A stretch of 5,475 bases of DNA from an uncultured Eubacteriales bacterium (GTDB lineage: Bacteria; Bacillota; Clostridia; Christensenellales; QALW01): assembly GCA_900552055.1 (NCBI GenBank), contig URYI01000131.1, positions 1-5,475 on the forward strand. The letters are read 5' to 3'. Shown one piece after another: positions 1 through 5,471 of the stretch. Below the pieces are notes generated by a model. It was not told where the DNA came from. It did not search any database and saw only the letters and a list, made by a program, of their open reading frames with translations. The position numbers and the translations under genes are program-made. Numbering within the stretch: the stretch's first letter is position 1; each line of letters opens with the position of its first letter.

Positions 1-20
1 CTGTAAGGCGCCAAAATTAG

Positions 21-73
21 GCGGCCCATTTGCCATTGGGAAAGCAAAGCTTTCCCAATGGCAAATGGGCCGC
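21..73. repeat. Perfect 25-bp inverted repeat with 3-nt loop
   Basis: Positions 21-45 are the exact reverse complement of 49-73, separated only by AAA at 46-48. The result is a 53-nt hairpin with no mismatch. It is GC-rich at the base (GCGGCCC/GGGCCGC) and sits in otherwise AT-rich DNA. It lies about 130 bp downstream of the metallophosphoesterase stop codon. Read on the minus strand it is followed by CTAATTTT, so it could end transcription of that gene, but the T-run is weak and the stem is much longer than an ordinary intrinsic terminator. A dispersed intergenic repeat (REP/MITE-like) is the other reading. The inverted repeat is seen directly; its function is not known. Confidence 0.9.
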
Positions 74-75
74 GT

Positions 76-104
76 CCCGGCCTCCAGCTTTGCTGGAGGC
101 CGGG
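76..104. repeat. Second perfect 13-bp inverted repeat with 3-nt loop
   Basis: Positions 76-88 (CCCGGCCTCCAGC) pair exactly with 92-104 around a TTT loop. Only two bases separate this hairpin from the preceding one. Its apex AGCTTTGCT is the reverse complement of the apex of the first hairpin (AGCAAAGCT), so the two loops are complementary. An alternating GCGCGCGC run follows at 104-111, and GCCGCC at 110-115 can pair with GGCGGC at 20-25, which would enclose both hairpins but compete with the base of the first. From about 120 to 205 the DNA is AT-rich and I see nothing else in it. Confidence 0.88.
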
Positions 105-205
105 CGCGCGCCGCCCCCATAAATTACATAAGCTTAAATAAAATACATAATTTAAAACAATATATGGCTGCTAACTAATTTACCGATATTATCTTATGCA
201 CCAGT

Positions 206-1321
206 TTATATATAAAACTCATCCCCGCCCACAACATTCTTATTACTGTCGGTAAACAAAACCGATACTTTCTGTTCCTCCAGAATCAAAGCGCATCCGA
301 CATAATCTATAATTTTTCTTGCAGAATCACAAACAGGCTTAGAGGCTATTACAACAGGGCAGTTCTGCCCCAAGGTATCCAGTTTCCCGCCAGGATAGCT
401 CACTTCCAATATATGCAGATGCCCGCTCAGCATAAAATGCGGTTGTATGTTTTCATTTATCAGCTTTGTCCATTCGCTGTACAGTTCTCTCTCTATATTG
501 TAGGGCTCCTGTCTTATATGAGTTACAGGGGAATGGCTGATTATGAGCCTGTATTTAACGCCGGGTGAATTATACTCAGTCGGGGCTTGATCTATTATAT
601 CCTTTATAAAGCCTGTTTCCTCCAGCCTGAAAGCATGATGGCAAACGGTATGCCCGTATTCCGGATATTCGTCGTCGCAGCATTCTCCGCAGTCCAGCAC
701 CAGTCCCCATATATTGCCCAGCCTTACAGAATAATAAGAGTGCCCATTTATAACAGGGGTATATTCCGCCAGCTTCTCGGCTAGATATCCCCTATTGTCA
801 TGATTGCCTTTAGTGAAAATAATGGGAATTTCCCCATTGGTCAGGCTTTCAGCCAAATAATACAGATAGTCAAAATCCTGCTCCTTATGGCAAAAATCAA
901 AAGTATCCCCATTCAATATAAGAAGATGCAGATCCTGCTCGAAATAATGGCCCGCCATATGAGGCAGTTTATCCAGCTGGTGCGCGTCAGCCACCTGATA
1001 TATATTTATTTTTCCCTCCTCAGGCACCGGCCGGAAAGAATACTCTATTTTCTCTATATCCCCTGTCACTGGTACAGCGCCCTTCCTATCCAGCACCCTT
1101 CTATAGCAAACGGTATAACCGCGCGCCTTATTCAATTCTTCCATAGGAACAATCGCCCGGTGCGCCCGGCACGCACTTCTAAGCACTCCGTTTGAAGAGT
1201 CGTAATAATTCCTGCCGTTTACTTCTACCCAGTAAAGCAGCTCAATATCGGCAACAGCCATTATCTGATAGCTGCTGCCTGCTGCAAAAACCGCCGGCGA
1301 AGTTAAAAAAGGAGTTTTCAT
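206..1321 (-). CDS. Calcineurin-like metallophosphoesterase with N-terminal beta-sandwich-like domain
   Basis: A 371-residue hydrolase of the calcineurin-like metallophosphoesterase superfamily, expected to use two metal ions to cleave phosphomono- or phosphodiesters. The metal-ligand motifs occur in order: D112-A-H114, N137-G-D139, G172-N-H-D175, H263 in IISHSP, and G300-H-L-H303. The Asp-x-His motif reads DAH, and every metal-binding residue is present. Residues 1 to about 100 form a separate domain, probably an Ig- or FnIII-like sandwich as in purple acid phosphatase relatives (inferred from pattern only). No signal peptide or membrane segment is visible, so a cytoplasmic site is likely. 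The ATG at 1321 is preceded by AAAGGAAG at good spacing. The gene follows the GDPD gene after 219 bp on the same strand, so it is either the distal gene of that operon or separately transcribed. The substrate cannot be read from sequence; cyclic nucleotides, glycerophosphodiesters and phosphoproteins are all possible. Confidence 0.93.
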   Translation of the reverse strand: MKTPFLTSPAVFAAGSSYQIMAVADIELLYWVEVNGRNYYDSSNGVLRSACRAHRAIVPMEELNKARGYTVCYRRVLDRKGAVPVTGDIEKIEYSFRPVPEEGKINIYQVADAHQLDKLPHMAGHYFEQDLHLLILNGDTFDFCHKEQDFDYLYYLAESLTNGEIPIIFTKGNHDNRGYLAEKLAEYTPVINGHSYYSVRLGNIWGLVLDCGECCDDEYPEYGHTVCHHAFRLEETGFIKDIIDQAPTEYNSPGVKYRLIISHSPVTHIRQEPYNIERELYSEWTKLINENIQPHFMLSGHLHILEVSYPGGKLDTLGQNCPVVIASKPVCDSARKIIDYVGCALILEEQKVSVLFTDSNKNVVGGDEFYI

Positions 1322-1329
1322 TATGATAT

Positions 1330-1337
1330 CTTCCTTT
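1330..1337 (-). promoter_or_regulatory. Ribosome binding site of the metallophosphoesterase gene
   Basis: Minus-strand AAAGGAAG. Eight bases lie between it and the ATG at 1321, which supports that start. Confidence 0.6.
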
Positions 1338-1348
1338 GCTATGTTTTT

Positions 1349-1400
1349 AGTATATAATATCTACCATTTTAGAGTTAGTTTCAAGGCATAAAACGGTCAA
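1349..1400 (-). promoter_or_regulatory. Weak candidate promoter for the metallophosphoesterase gene
   Basis: On the minus strand this AT-rich stretch has TTGACC (1395-1400), TTGAAA (1379-1384), TATTAT (1354-1359) and TATACT (1349-1354). No pair combines two good hexamers at a 16-18 bp spacing: TTGAAA to TATTAT is 19 bp, and TTGACC at 17 bp leads only to TAACTC. It may be a real regulated promoter or chance AT-richness. Together with 1401-1540 it forms the 219-bp leader of the gene. Confidence 0.22.
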
Positions 1401-1465
1401 AAATATATGAATCTATATTTTTCCCCGTTACTTTCCTTTCCGCATACCAAACTGAAATAACTAAG

Positions 1466-1477
1466 AAAACTGGCCAA
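1466..1477 (-). promoter_or_regulatory. Shared 12-base element, copy 1 (candidate operator)
   Basis: Minus-strand TTGGCCAGTTTT, identical over 12 bases to a sequence inside the phosphatase operon promoter at 4221-4232. Here it is the core of an almost perfect palindrome, AAACTGGCCAATTT, with one mismatched pair around TGGCCA. It lies 144 bp upstream of the metallophosphoesterase ATG. A common regulator binding both leaders is the simplest reading, but this is inference. Confidence 0.4.
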
Positions 1478-1487
1478 TTTATAGGTT

Positions 1488-1499
1488 TGAAACGTTTCA
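1488..1499. promoter_or_regulatory. Perfect 12-bp palindrome TGAAACGTTTCA (LacI/GalR-like operator candidate)
   Basis: A perfect dyad centred on CG, which is the usual form of operators bound by LacI/GalR-family repressors. It resembles a catabolite-responsive element but is two bases shorter than the 14-bp consensus, so a CcpA site is doubtful. It lies in the spacer between the GDPD and metallophosphoesterase genes, 11 bases from the shared 12-base element. It cannot form a hairpin with a useful loop and is therefore not a terminator. Confidence 0.35.
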
Positions 1500-1540
1500 G
1501 CTTTTTTAGACAGACGTTAGACTGGCTTTAAGTCCAAATC

Positions 1541-3052
1541 TTAGGCCGTAGGGCTGTAATGTCTGTCCAAAAAGTCTATAAGCTTACTCACCCTATTAGT
1601 CAGAACAAAACAGCCATATTTAATCTCTTCCTGAAAATATTCGTCAAATTCCTCGTCTGTTTTCAGGGAGAACTCATAGTAATGATCTATTCTGCCGCAG
1701 CCTGTCCAGCGCGGCCCCCTGGCAAAGCAGGTAGGAGCAGACTGGCCGCACTCAGACAGAACCAGCGTCCGGTAATAATATGCCTCATCCGCAGTCTTGG
1801 CCATAGCCGAATAGGTAAAGCATCTATAGGCCTTGGTTTCCTTTATAATCTCATATATCTTATCCCAATAAGACGTTCCCACTCTATCCAACACAAGCAG
1901 GCTGCGTTCATTGCATACAATAAACGCTTCTTTAAGAGTAGGGATTATATAATCGGTTATTTCGCTGTCTGCTTCAGTATATTCCCCGTTGCCAGTCCTA
2001 AGTCTCAGCTGGCAGAGCTGTTCATATGTCCAGGCCGAAATGCTGCTGGAGGTTGGAAGCTTTACGCCGTTCACAGTCTGACCGCGCTTAAGTATCCAAT
2101 CGGTAGTAACGCTTAAATCGTCGCCATGCATCAATACCAGGACTTTATCCCTGGTCATGCAAACGTCCAGTTCTATCATATCAGCGCCTTTTTTAACGGC
2201 GCTTATTACAGCCTCTATTGAATTTTCAGGATAGCTTTCTATATCCCCGCGGTGCGCATAACACATAGGACGCGCATTTGTGTCGGTAAAATCCTTTAAT
2301 TTACCTTCAAAATCCATTATCCATTCAGGGGGCTGCCACTCATACTGCCAAACTGTTTCAAACTTACTTATATCAGATATATATTCTTCACGCGAAGCGG
2401 TCGTGAACTGTCCGCTGACACCGGCAGACATATCCCAGGTGCTTATATTATCAGTATTATTGTCCATAAATTGATTGATATATCGGCTGACAGCGGTATA
2501 AGTATTTTCAGCCGAACTGCCCCTTAATACAAGGCAGTCATCCTTTCCCCCCATTATATATCCATTTTGATTAAATTCCGCCCAAAGATTATCGGGATAT
2601 TCCAGTCCGGTCGCTCCTATATAAACAATAAGCGCCCTTTCTCCGCTGCTATCGGGTTGTGTAAAGCTCTCCGCATCTGCAATATGCGTCTCAATATCCC
2701 CGCTTACAAAGTCATAAAAAAGCTGTGCGGCCTGCAATTCATACTGCCGGGCCTCAGCTGAACGCACTATAACGCACTGGCCGTATACATTTTCTATAGC
2801 CTGCGCCGGAACAGTGCTGAAATTAGGCTCTTCTGAGGGCTGCGCCGAAGGGATGGACGTCTCTGCTGAACCATAGTCAGTACCAGTCGCAGCTGCGGTC
2901 GTAGACTGAGCGGTATTCATAGTGCTTTGCGCGTCAAGAGTATTGTGCGAAGAAGCTGAAGCGCTTCCTGAACCATCCCTGCATGAAACGCAGCAGACCG
3001 CAAGAACCGTGCAAAAAAGCAGCAGTATACCTCGTTTTAATAATTTGCCCAT
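1541..3052 (-). CDS. Lipoprotein with glycerophosphodiester phosphodiesterase (GDPD) domain
   Basis: A 503-residue predicted lipoprotein that should hydrolyse glycerophosphodiesters to glycerol 3-phosphate and an alcohol at the outer face of the membrane. Residues 1-24 form a lipoprotein-type signal (basic KLLKR, a hydrophobic core, then CCVSC with Cys24 the likely lipidated residue). A Ser/Thr/Ala-rich linker runs to about 80. Residues about 85-200 form an extra domain with VIV, YIG and LVLRG strands, like accessory domains before some hydrolase catalytic domains (tentative). The TIM-barrel GDPD domain spans about 262-500: H267-R-G, P275-E-N-S, E294-L-D296 and the second catalytic His at H309. 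Two departures from the consensus stand out: the Asp usually following the second His is Gly310, and the later metal-binding Glu appears to be D389. The core catalytic residues remain, so it is probably active, perhaps with altered specificity. It is encoded 35 bp downstream of the phosphatase gene, in the same operon. Confidence 0.9.
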   Translation of the reverse strand: MGKLLKRGILLLFCTVLAVCCVSCRDGSGSASASSHNTLDAQSTMNTAQSTTAAATGTDYGSAETSIPSAQPSEEPNFSTVPAQAIENVYGQCVIVRSAEARQYELQAAQLFYDFVSGDIETHIADAESFTQPDSSGERALIVYIGATGLEYPDNLWAEFNQNGYIMGGKDDCLVLRGSSAENTYTAVSRYINQFMDNNTDNISTWDMSAGVSGQFTTASREEYISDISKFETVWQYEWQPPEWIMDFEGKLKDFTDTNARPMCYAHRGDIESYPENSIEAVISAVKKGADMIELDVCMTRDKVLVLMHGDDLSVTTDWILKRGQTVNGVKLPTSSSISAWTYEQLCQLRLRTGNGEYTEADSEITDYIIPTLKEAFIVCNERSLLVLDRVGTSYWDKIYEIIKETKAYRCFTYSAMAKTADEAYYYRTLVLSECGQSAPTCFARGPRWTGCGRIDHYYEFSLKTDEEFDEYFQEEIKYGCFVLTNRVSKLIDFLDRHYSPTA

Positions 3053-3060
3053 ATAAATAT

Positions 3061-3068
3061 TCCCTCCT
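3061..3068 (-). promoter_or_regulatory. Ribosome binding site of the GDPD lipoprotein gene
   Basis: Minus-strand AGGAGGGA, eight bases before the ATG at 3052. It lies within the 35-bp gap after the phosphatase gene and supports both the start and translation from a shared message. Confidence 0.75.
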
Positions 3069-3087
3069 GCCTTAAGGCTACCGTTAC

Positions 3088-4122
3088 TTAATTATCCTTA
3101 TTATTATCAGCTGTACCTGAACCGTTCAGGGGTTCCAGCAGTATTTTCTCAATATCAGCTATATTCTGCTGAGTCAGGCCAACCGTCTGCGTCAGGAACG
3201 CACGCGCCTGTTCCTTAAGCGTTGTTCCCGGATAATTGTTTTTCAAATGCTCAAATACTTCAACGTATGTAAAATCCTTATTGCATCTCCCGCGCACTCC
3301 GAATTTTGCAAAAGTAGAGATTTCAAAATCCCTAGTGATATCATGATAGGATACTCCCAAAGCGCCTTTGAGCAGGGCTATTACCGTACCCGTCCGGTCC
3401 GCGCCCGCCCAGCAATGAATATAAATGGGATAGCTGTCAGGATTAGCGAACAGCCTGAATATCTCGTGCAGCCGCTGATTGAACTGCTCCTGAAAAATAT
3501 CCATATAGCCCAGTACAGGTAAGCGGATATACTTTACCCGCTCTCCCAGGGGACTGGAGCTAATAAAACCTGATTCTTCATCGTTCCGCAAGTCCAAATC
3601 GGTTTTAATTTTAAGCTCTTCCAGCATGGTTTTTGTGCCGGCGGGAGTTATCTCTATTGCGTGATTGCCGATAAGGTTCATTTCACTTCCCCGGTAGAGC
3701 AGTCCCTGGCGGATAACTGCATTACCGGCCTGCCATCCACCCGCATCCCTGACATTGCAGATTCCATCTACATCTATCAGCCTCGGAGCTTTGGGCGCCG
3801 TTTCAAAGCAGCCTGAACAGTTATGCTTTATGTCATCAGCTTTAAAAACATAATCATAAACCACGCCCGAATACAGGTTTCTTAAAAGGGCATTCTGCTG
3901 GCCTGGAGCTATATCCAAGCTGAATTTTGAATCCGGAACACCCCTCCGGTTTAACTCCAGCCGGCAGCCTGTTCCAAGCATACAATGAGGCACGGGCAGC
4001 AAAACCGGCAGCGGCTTATCCTTAGGATTGCTGCCCCCGTTATATGAAACAAGGTCGAGTCCTTCAAAATCGTCCTGCAAATAATTCATAATTTCATCAG
4101 GCAGCAGAATATACTGTTTCAT
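3088..4122 (-). CDS. Tyrosine-phosphatase-family protein (HCx5R, Y_phosphatase3-like)
   Basis: A 344-residue cysteine-based phosphatase. The catalytic P-loop is H236-C-W-A-G-A-D-R-T-G245, with nucleophile C237 and phosphate-binding R243. Upstream are N123-V-R-D-A-G-G and L176-to-N180 DLDLRN, the NxRDxGG and DLR motifs of the bacterial/fungal tyrosine phosphatase family that includes mycobacterial PtpB and Listeria LipA. Those lipid-active members have Lys two residues before the P-loop Arg (GKDR); here it is Ala241, so phosphoinositide activity is less certain. Residues 1 to about 115 form an additional domain, perhaps FnIII-like (NLYSGVVYDYVF). There is no signal peptide. A TTG at 4179 in the same frame would add 19 residues, but the ATG at 4122 has GAGGG at ideal spacing and gives a normal N-terminus. 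It is the first gene of an operon with the GDPD gene and is divergent from the LysR gene. Confidence 0.92.
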   Translation of the reverse strand: MKQYILLPDEIMNYLQDDFEGLDLVSYNGGSNPKDKPLPVLLPVPHCMLGTGCRLELNRRGVPDSKFSLDIAPGQQNALLRNLYSGVVYDYVFKADDIKHNCSGCFETAPKAPRLIDVDGICNVRDAGGWQAGNAVIRQGLLYRGSEMNLIGNHAIEITPAGTKTMLEELKIKTDLDLRNDEESGFISSSPLGERVKYIRLPVLGYMDIFQEQFNQRLHEIFRLFANPDSYPIYIHCWAGADRTGTVIALLKGALGVSYHDITRDFEISTFAKFGVRGRCNKDFTYVEVFEHLKNNYPGTTLKEQARAFLTQTVGLTQQNIADIEKILLEPLNGSGTADNNKDN

Positions 4123-4128
4123 TATGTA

Positions 4129-4133
4129 CCCTC
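4129..4133 (-). promoter_or_regulatory. Ribosome binding site deciding the phosphatase start
   Basis: Minus-strand GAGGG lies six bases before the ATG at 4122. The upstream in-frame starts at 4179 (TTG) and 4137 (ATG) lack a comparable site, so 4122 is preferred. Confidence 0.65.
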
Positions 4134-4209
4134 GCATAATTTTTATTTCGCCCTGACAATTTATAATTATATTAAGCAAGGCTTTTTTAATATTTTATTA
4201 TTTAATATT

Positions 4210-4238
4210 AGTATAAAATAAAAACTGGCCAAATTCAA
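4210..4238 (-). promoter_or_regulatory. Sigma-A-type promoter of the phosphatase-GDPD operon
   Basis: Minus-strand TTGAAT (4233-4238) and TATACT (4210-4215), separated by exactly 17 bp. The predicted transcription start is near 4203, which gives a leader of about 80 nt before the ATG at 4122. The spacer contains the shared 12-base element, so a protein bound there would contact or occlude the core promoter. Confidence 0.6.
4221..4232 (-). promoter_or_regulatory. Shared 12-base element, copy 2 (candidate operator)
   Basis: Minus-strand TTGGCCAGTTTT, identical to 1466-1477, placed between the -35 and -10 hexamers of the operon promoter. The outer bases are less symmetric than in copy 1. The location is typical of a repressor operator, but no regulator can be named. 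Confidence 0.4.
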
Positions 4239-4259
4239 ATTACATATTTTTTTGTTCGT

Positions 4260-4282
4260 ATAAATATAATTAATATATTTAT
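4260..4282. promoter_or_regulatory. AT-rich dyad upstream of the phosphatase promoter
   Basis: The 9-bp arms 4260-4268 and 4274-4282 are exact reverse complements with a 5-bp centre, and a T-N11-A spacing fits inside. The centre (4271) is about 68 bp upstream of the predicted phosphatase transcription start, which is where LysR-type regulators usually bind. The arms are entirely A/T, so chance symmetry is a real possibility. Confidence 0.25.
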
Positions 4283-4285
4283 TAT

Positions 4286-4403
4286 TGGTGCTGCACTGCC
4301 AAGCATCCGCTTAGCCGCGCTCATGTTGTTAATAACCGAAAAGGCCCGCCCGGCAGGGGATTTTGAAGCATCTTGGGTTTCAGGTCCAATAAATGCTTAT
4401 TAA
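4286..4403 (+). other. GC-rich island in the divergent promoter region, possible gene remnant
   Basis: This stretch is visibly richer in G+C than the DNA on either side. On the plus strand it is open from 4212 to a TAA at 4401-4403. The translated end has protein-like character: a hydrophobic stretch (IIGAALPSIRLAALMLLITE), then KARPAGDFEASWV and an in-frame stop. The only in-frame ATG (4323) has no ribosome binding site. The opposite strand is open too, from 4396 to 4235. I recognise no family. It may be the decayed tail of a former gene or merely a compositional patch. The rest of the 399-bp region holds the promoters and dyads listed separately. Confidence 0.15.
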
Positions 4404-4428
4404 CAAGGCATGTTAAATCAACTTAACA
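4400..4428. promoter_or_regulatory. Cluster of TTAACA half-sites (candidate LysR binding region)
   Basis: TTAACA (4400-4405), TGTTAA (4411-4416) and TTAACA (4423-4428) form two overlapping dyads, 6-5-6 and 6-6-6. The 4411-4428 dyad contains T-N11-A spacings (4413/4425 and 4414/4426), the loose signature of LysR-type sites. Its centre is about 75 bp upstream of the predicted start of the LysR transcript, close to the usual position of an autoregulatory site. Confidence 0.4.
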
Positions 4429-4458
4429 CAACTTAATTTATTCTTTTCAAATTAAATC

Positions 4459-4487
4459 TTGTTTTTATTTCCTTGATAGTTTAAAAT
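4459..4487 (+). promoter_or_regulatory. Sigma-A-type promoter of the LysR gene
   Basis: TTGTTT (4459-4464) and TAAAAT (4482-4487) are separated by 17 bp. Transcription would begin near 4494, leaving a short leader of about 28 nt before the TTG start. This start site falls just after the A of the upstream ATG at 4492, which further argues against that ATG being used. Confidence 0.5.
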
Positions 4488-4508
4488 ATGTATGTTAATT
4501 TTATATCA

Positions 4509-4518
4509 GAGGGTGATC
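4509..4518 (+). promoter_or_regulatory. Extended ribosome binding site deciding a TTG start
   Basis: GAGGGTGATC contains GGTGATC, a seven-base match to the complement of the usual 16S rRNA 3' end, plus an upstream GAG. The GG pair lies about eight bases before TTG at 4522. The ATG at 4492 has no such site. Confidence 0.65.
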
Positions 4519-4521
4519 TTA

Positions 4522-5433
4522 TTGGATCAAAAGCTTCAGACACTTCTGACCTTGGCCACACGGCTAAATTACACCAAAACCGCTGAGGAGCTTAATCTCA
4601 CCCAGCCCGCTGTAACTCATCATATAAAGCAGCTTGAATGGGAATATGATATCAAAATATTTGTCAAGGACGGCAAAAGGCTGGCCATTACTCCGGACGG
4701 GGAGCTGCTTTTAAAATATGCCAACAAGGTTGCCGGCCTGGAGAACGCGCTTATGAAGGAGCTGGCGGACAAGAAAGCGCACAAAAAGCGCTTTACTGTG
4801 GGTATAACCTCCACTATCGGGGAATACCTGCTGCCTATGCTCTTTTCCCAGTACTGCCGCGAGCACACTTCCACCATACTTAACATATACACCAGCGACG
4901 TATCCCATATTATGGCTAAGATGAACCACTATGAAATAGACTGGGCAGTACTGGCGCATACGCCGTCGTCCGAGGATTACGCAGTTATTTTATTGGATAC
5001 AGATTATCTTTGTCTAGCTGTCAGTTCTGAGCACCCATTTGCCAAGCGGGAGAGCGTAAGCCTTGAGGAATTAAAGCGGGAGCCTTTTATACTTCCTTAT
5101 GCCAATTCCAGCGTGCGCATTCTCTGGGAGCAGGCGCTTATACGCAGGGGAGAACATATTGAGGACTTTAATATCAATATTGAGAGCGACAATTTAGCTA
5201 CCATTAAAAATTTTACCGAAGCCAATCTGGGCGTTACCATAATGTCCTATTCCTCCTGCATGAAAGAAGAGGCGGCCGGACGGCTGGCGGTAGTGCCCAT
5301 TGACAAGGTGGAAATACCGCGCAACATAAATATTATATACCGGACCAATTTTACCTACCCGCATATTTTTACAGAGCTTAAGAATCTGTATACCTCTATT
5401 AAAAACAGCATGATAAAGGAAGCTGCTAAATAA
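4522..5433 (+). CDS. LysR-type transcriptional regulator
   Basis: From the TTG at 4522 the protein is 303 residues, the normal LysR-family length, and begins with the family-typical MDQKLQTLLTLA. The N-terminal winged helix-turn-helix covers residues 1-60, with the recognition region around 18-39 (TKTAEELNLTQPAVTHHIKQ), followed by a linker helix to about 88. The C-terminal periplasmic-binding-protein-like effector domain starts near 90 (FTVGITSTIGEYLLP) and runs to about 295. No residue pattern identifies the effector. An ATG at 4492 would add ten residues (MLILYQRVIL) that do not belong to the fold and would leave the ribosome binding site inside the gene. It is transcribed divergently from the phosphatase-GDPD operon, the classic arrangement for a LysR regulator controlling its neighbour and itself. 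Confidence 0.93.
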   Translation: MDQKLQTLLTLATRLNYTKTAEELNLTQPAVTHHIKQLEWEYDIKIFVKDGKRLAITPDGELLLKYANKVAGLENALMKELADKKAHKKRFTVGITSTIGEYLLPMLFSQYCREHTSTILNIYTSDVSHIMAKMNHYEIDWAVLAHTPSSEDYAVILLDTDYLCLAVSSEHPFAKRESVSLEELKREPFILPYANSSVRILWEQALIRRGEHIEDFNINIESDNLATIKNFTEANLGVTIMSYSSCMKEEAAGRLAVVPIDKVEIPRNINIIYRTNFTYPHIFTELKNLYTSIKNSMIKEAAK

Positions 5434-5458
5434 AAATAATATGATTATAAATTTTAAG

Positions 5459-5471
5459 CCCTGCGCCAGGG
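5459..5471. repeat. Short GC-rich hairpin at the right edge
   Basis: CCCTG (5459-5463) pairs with CAGGG (5467-5471) around CGC, 25 bp after the LysR stop codon. It could be the start of the LysR terminator or the edge of a GC-rich intergenic repeat like the one at the left end. The window stops at 5475, before a T-run could be seen. Confidence 0.35.

Noticed and set aside
21..104. CRISPR repeats or an insertion sequence end
   Set aside because: There is no spacer-repeat periodicity, no transposase and no target-site duplication visible. The structure is two different hairpins.
1488..1499. Catabolite-responsive element for CcpA
   Set aside because: The palindrome is 12 bp rather than the 14-bp consensus spacing, so it is listed only as a LacI-family-like dyad.
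1500..1540. Possible terminator after the GDPD gene
   Set aside because: Only a 4-bp GACT/AGTC pairing is available and no U-rich tail follows on the minus strand, so I did not call one.
587..2761. Several plus-strand open frames of 64-185 codons opposite the metallophosphoesterase and GDPD genes
   Set aside because: They lie antisense to genes with clear catalytic motifs, show no recognisable domain and lack convincing ribosome binding sites.
3247..3522. Plus-strand open frame of 91 codons inside the phosphatase gene
   Set aside because: It is the antisense shadow of the catalytic domain, including the P-loop.
4123..4203. Riboswitch in the leader of the phosphatase operon
   Set aside because: The leader is about 80 nt, AT-rich and has no recognisable conserved aptamer core or terminator hairpin.
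4488..4586. Short upstream frame from ATG 4488 overlapping the LysR start
   Set aside because: It would be 32 residues, starts at or before the predicted transcript start and has no ribosome binding site.
4620..4959. Two minus-strand open frames inside the LysR gene
   Set aside because: They are antisense to the well-conserved LysR fold and have no independent support.
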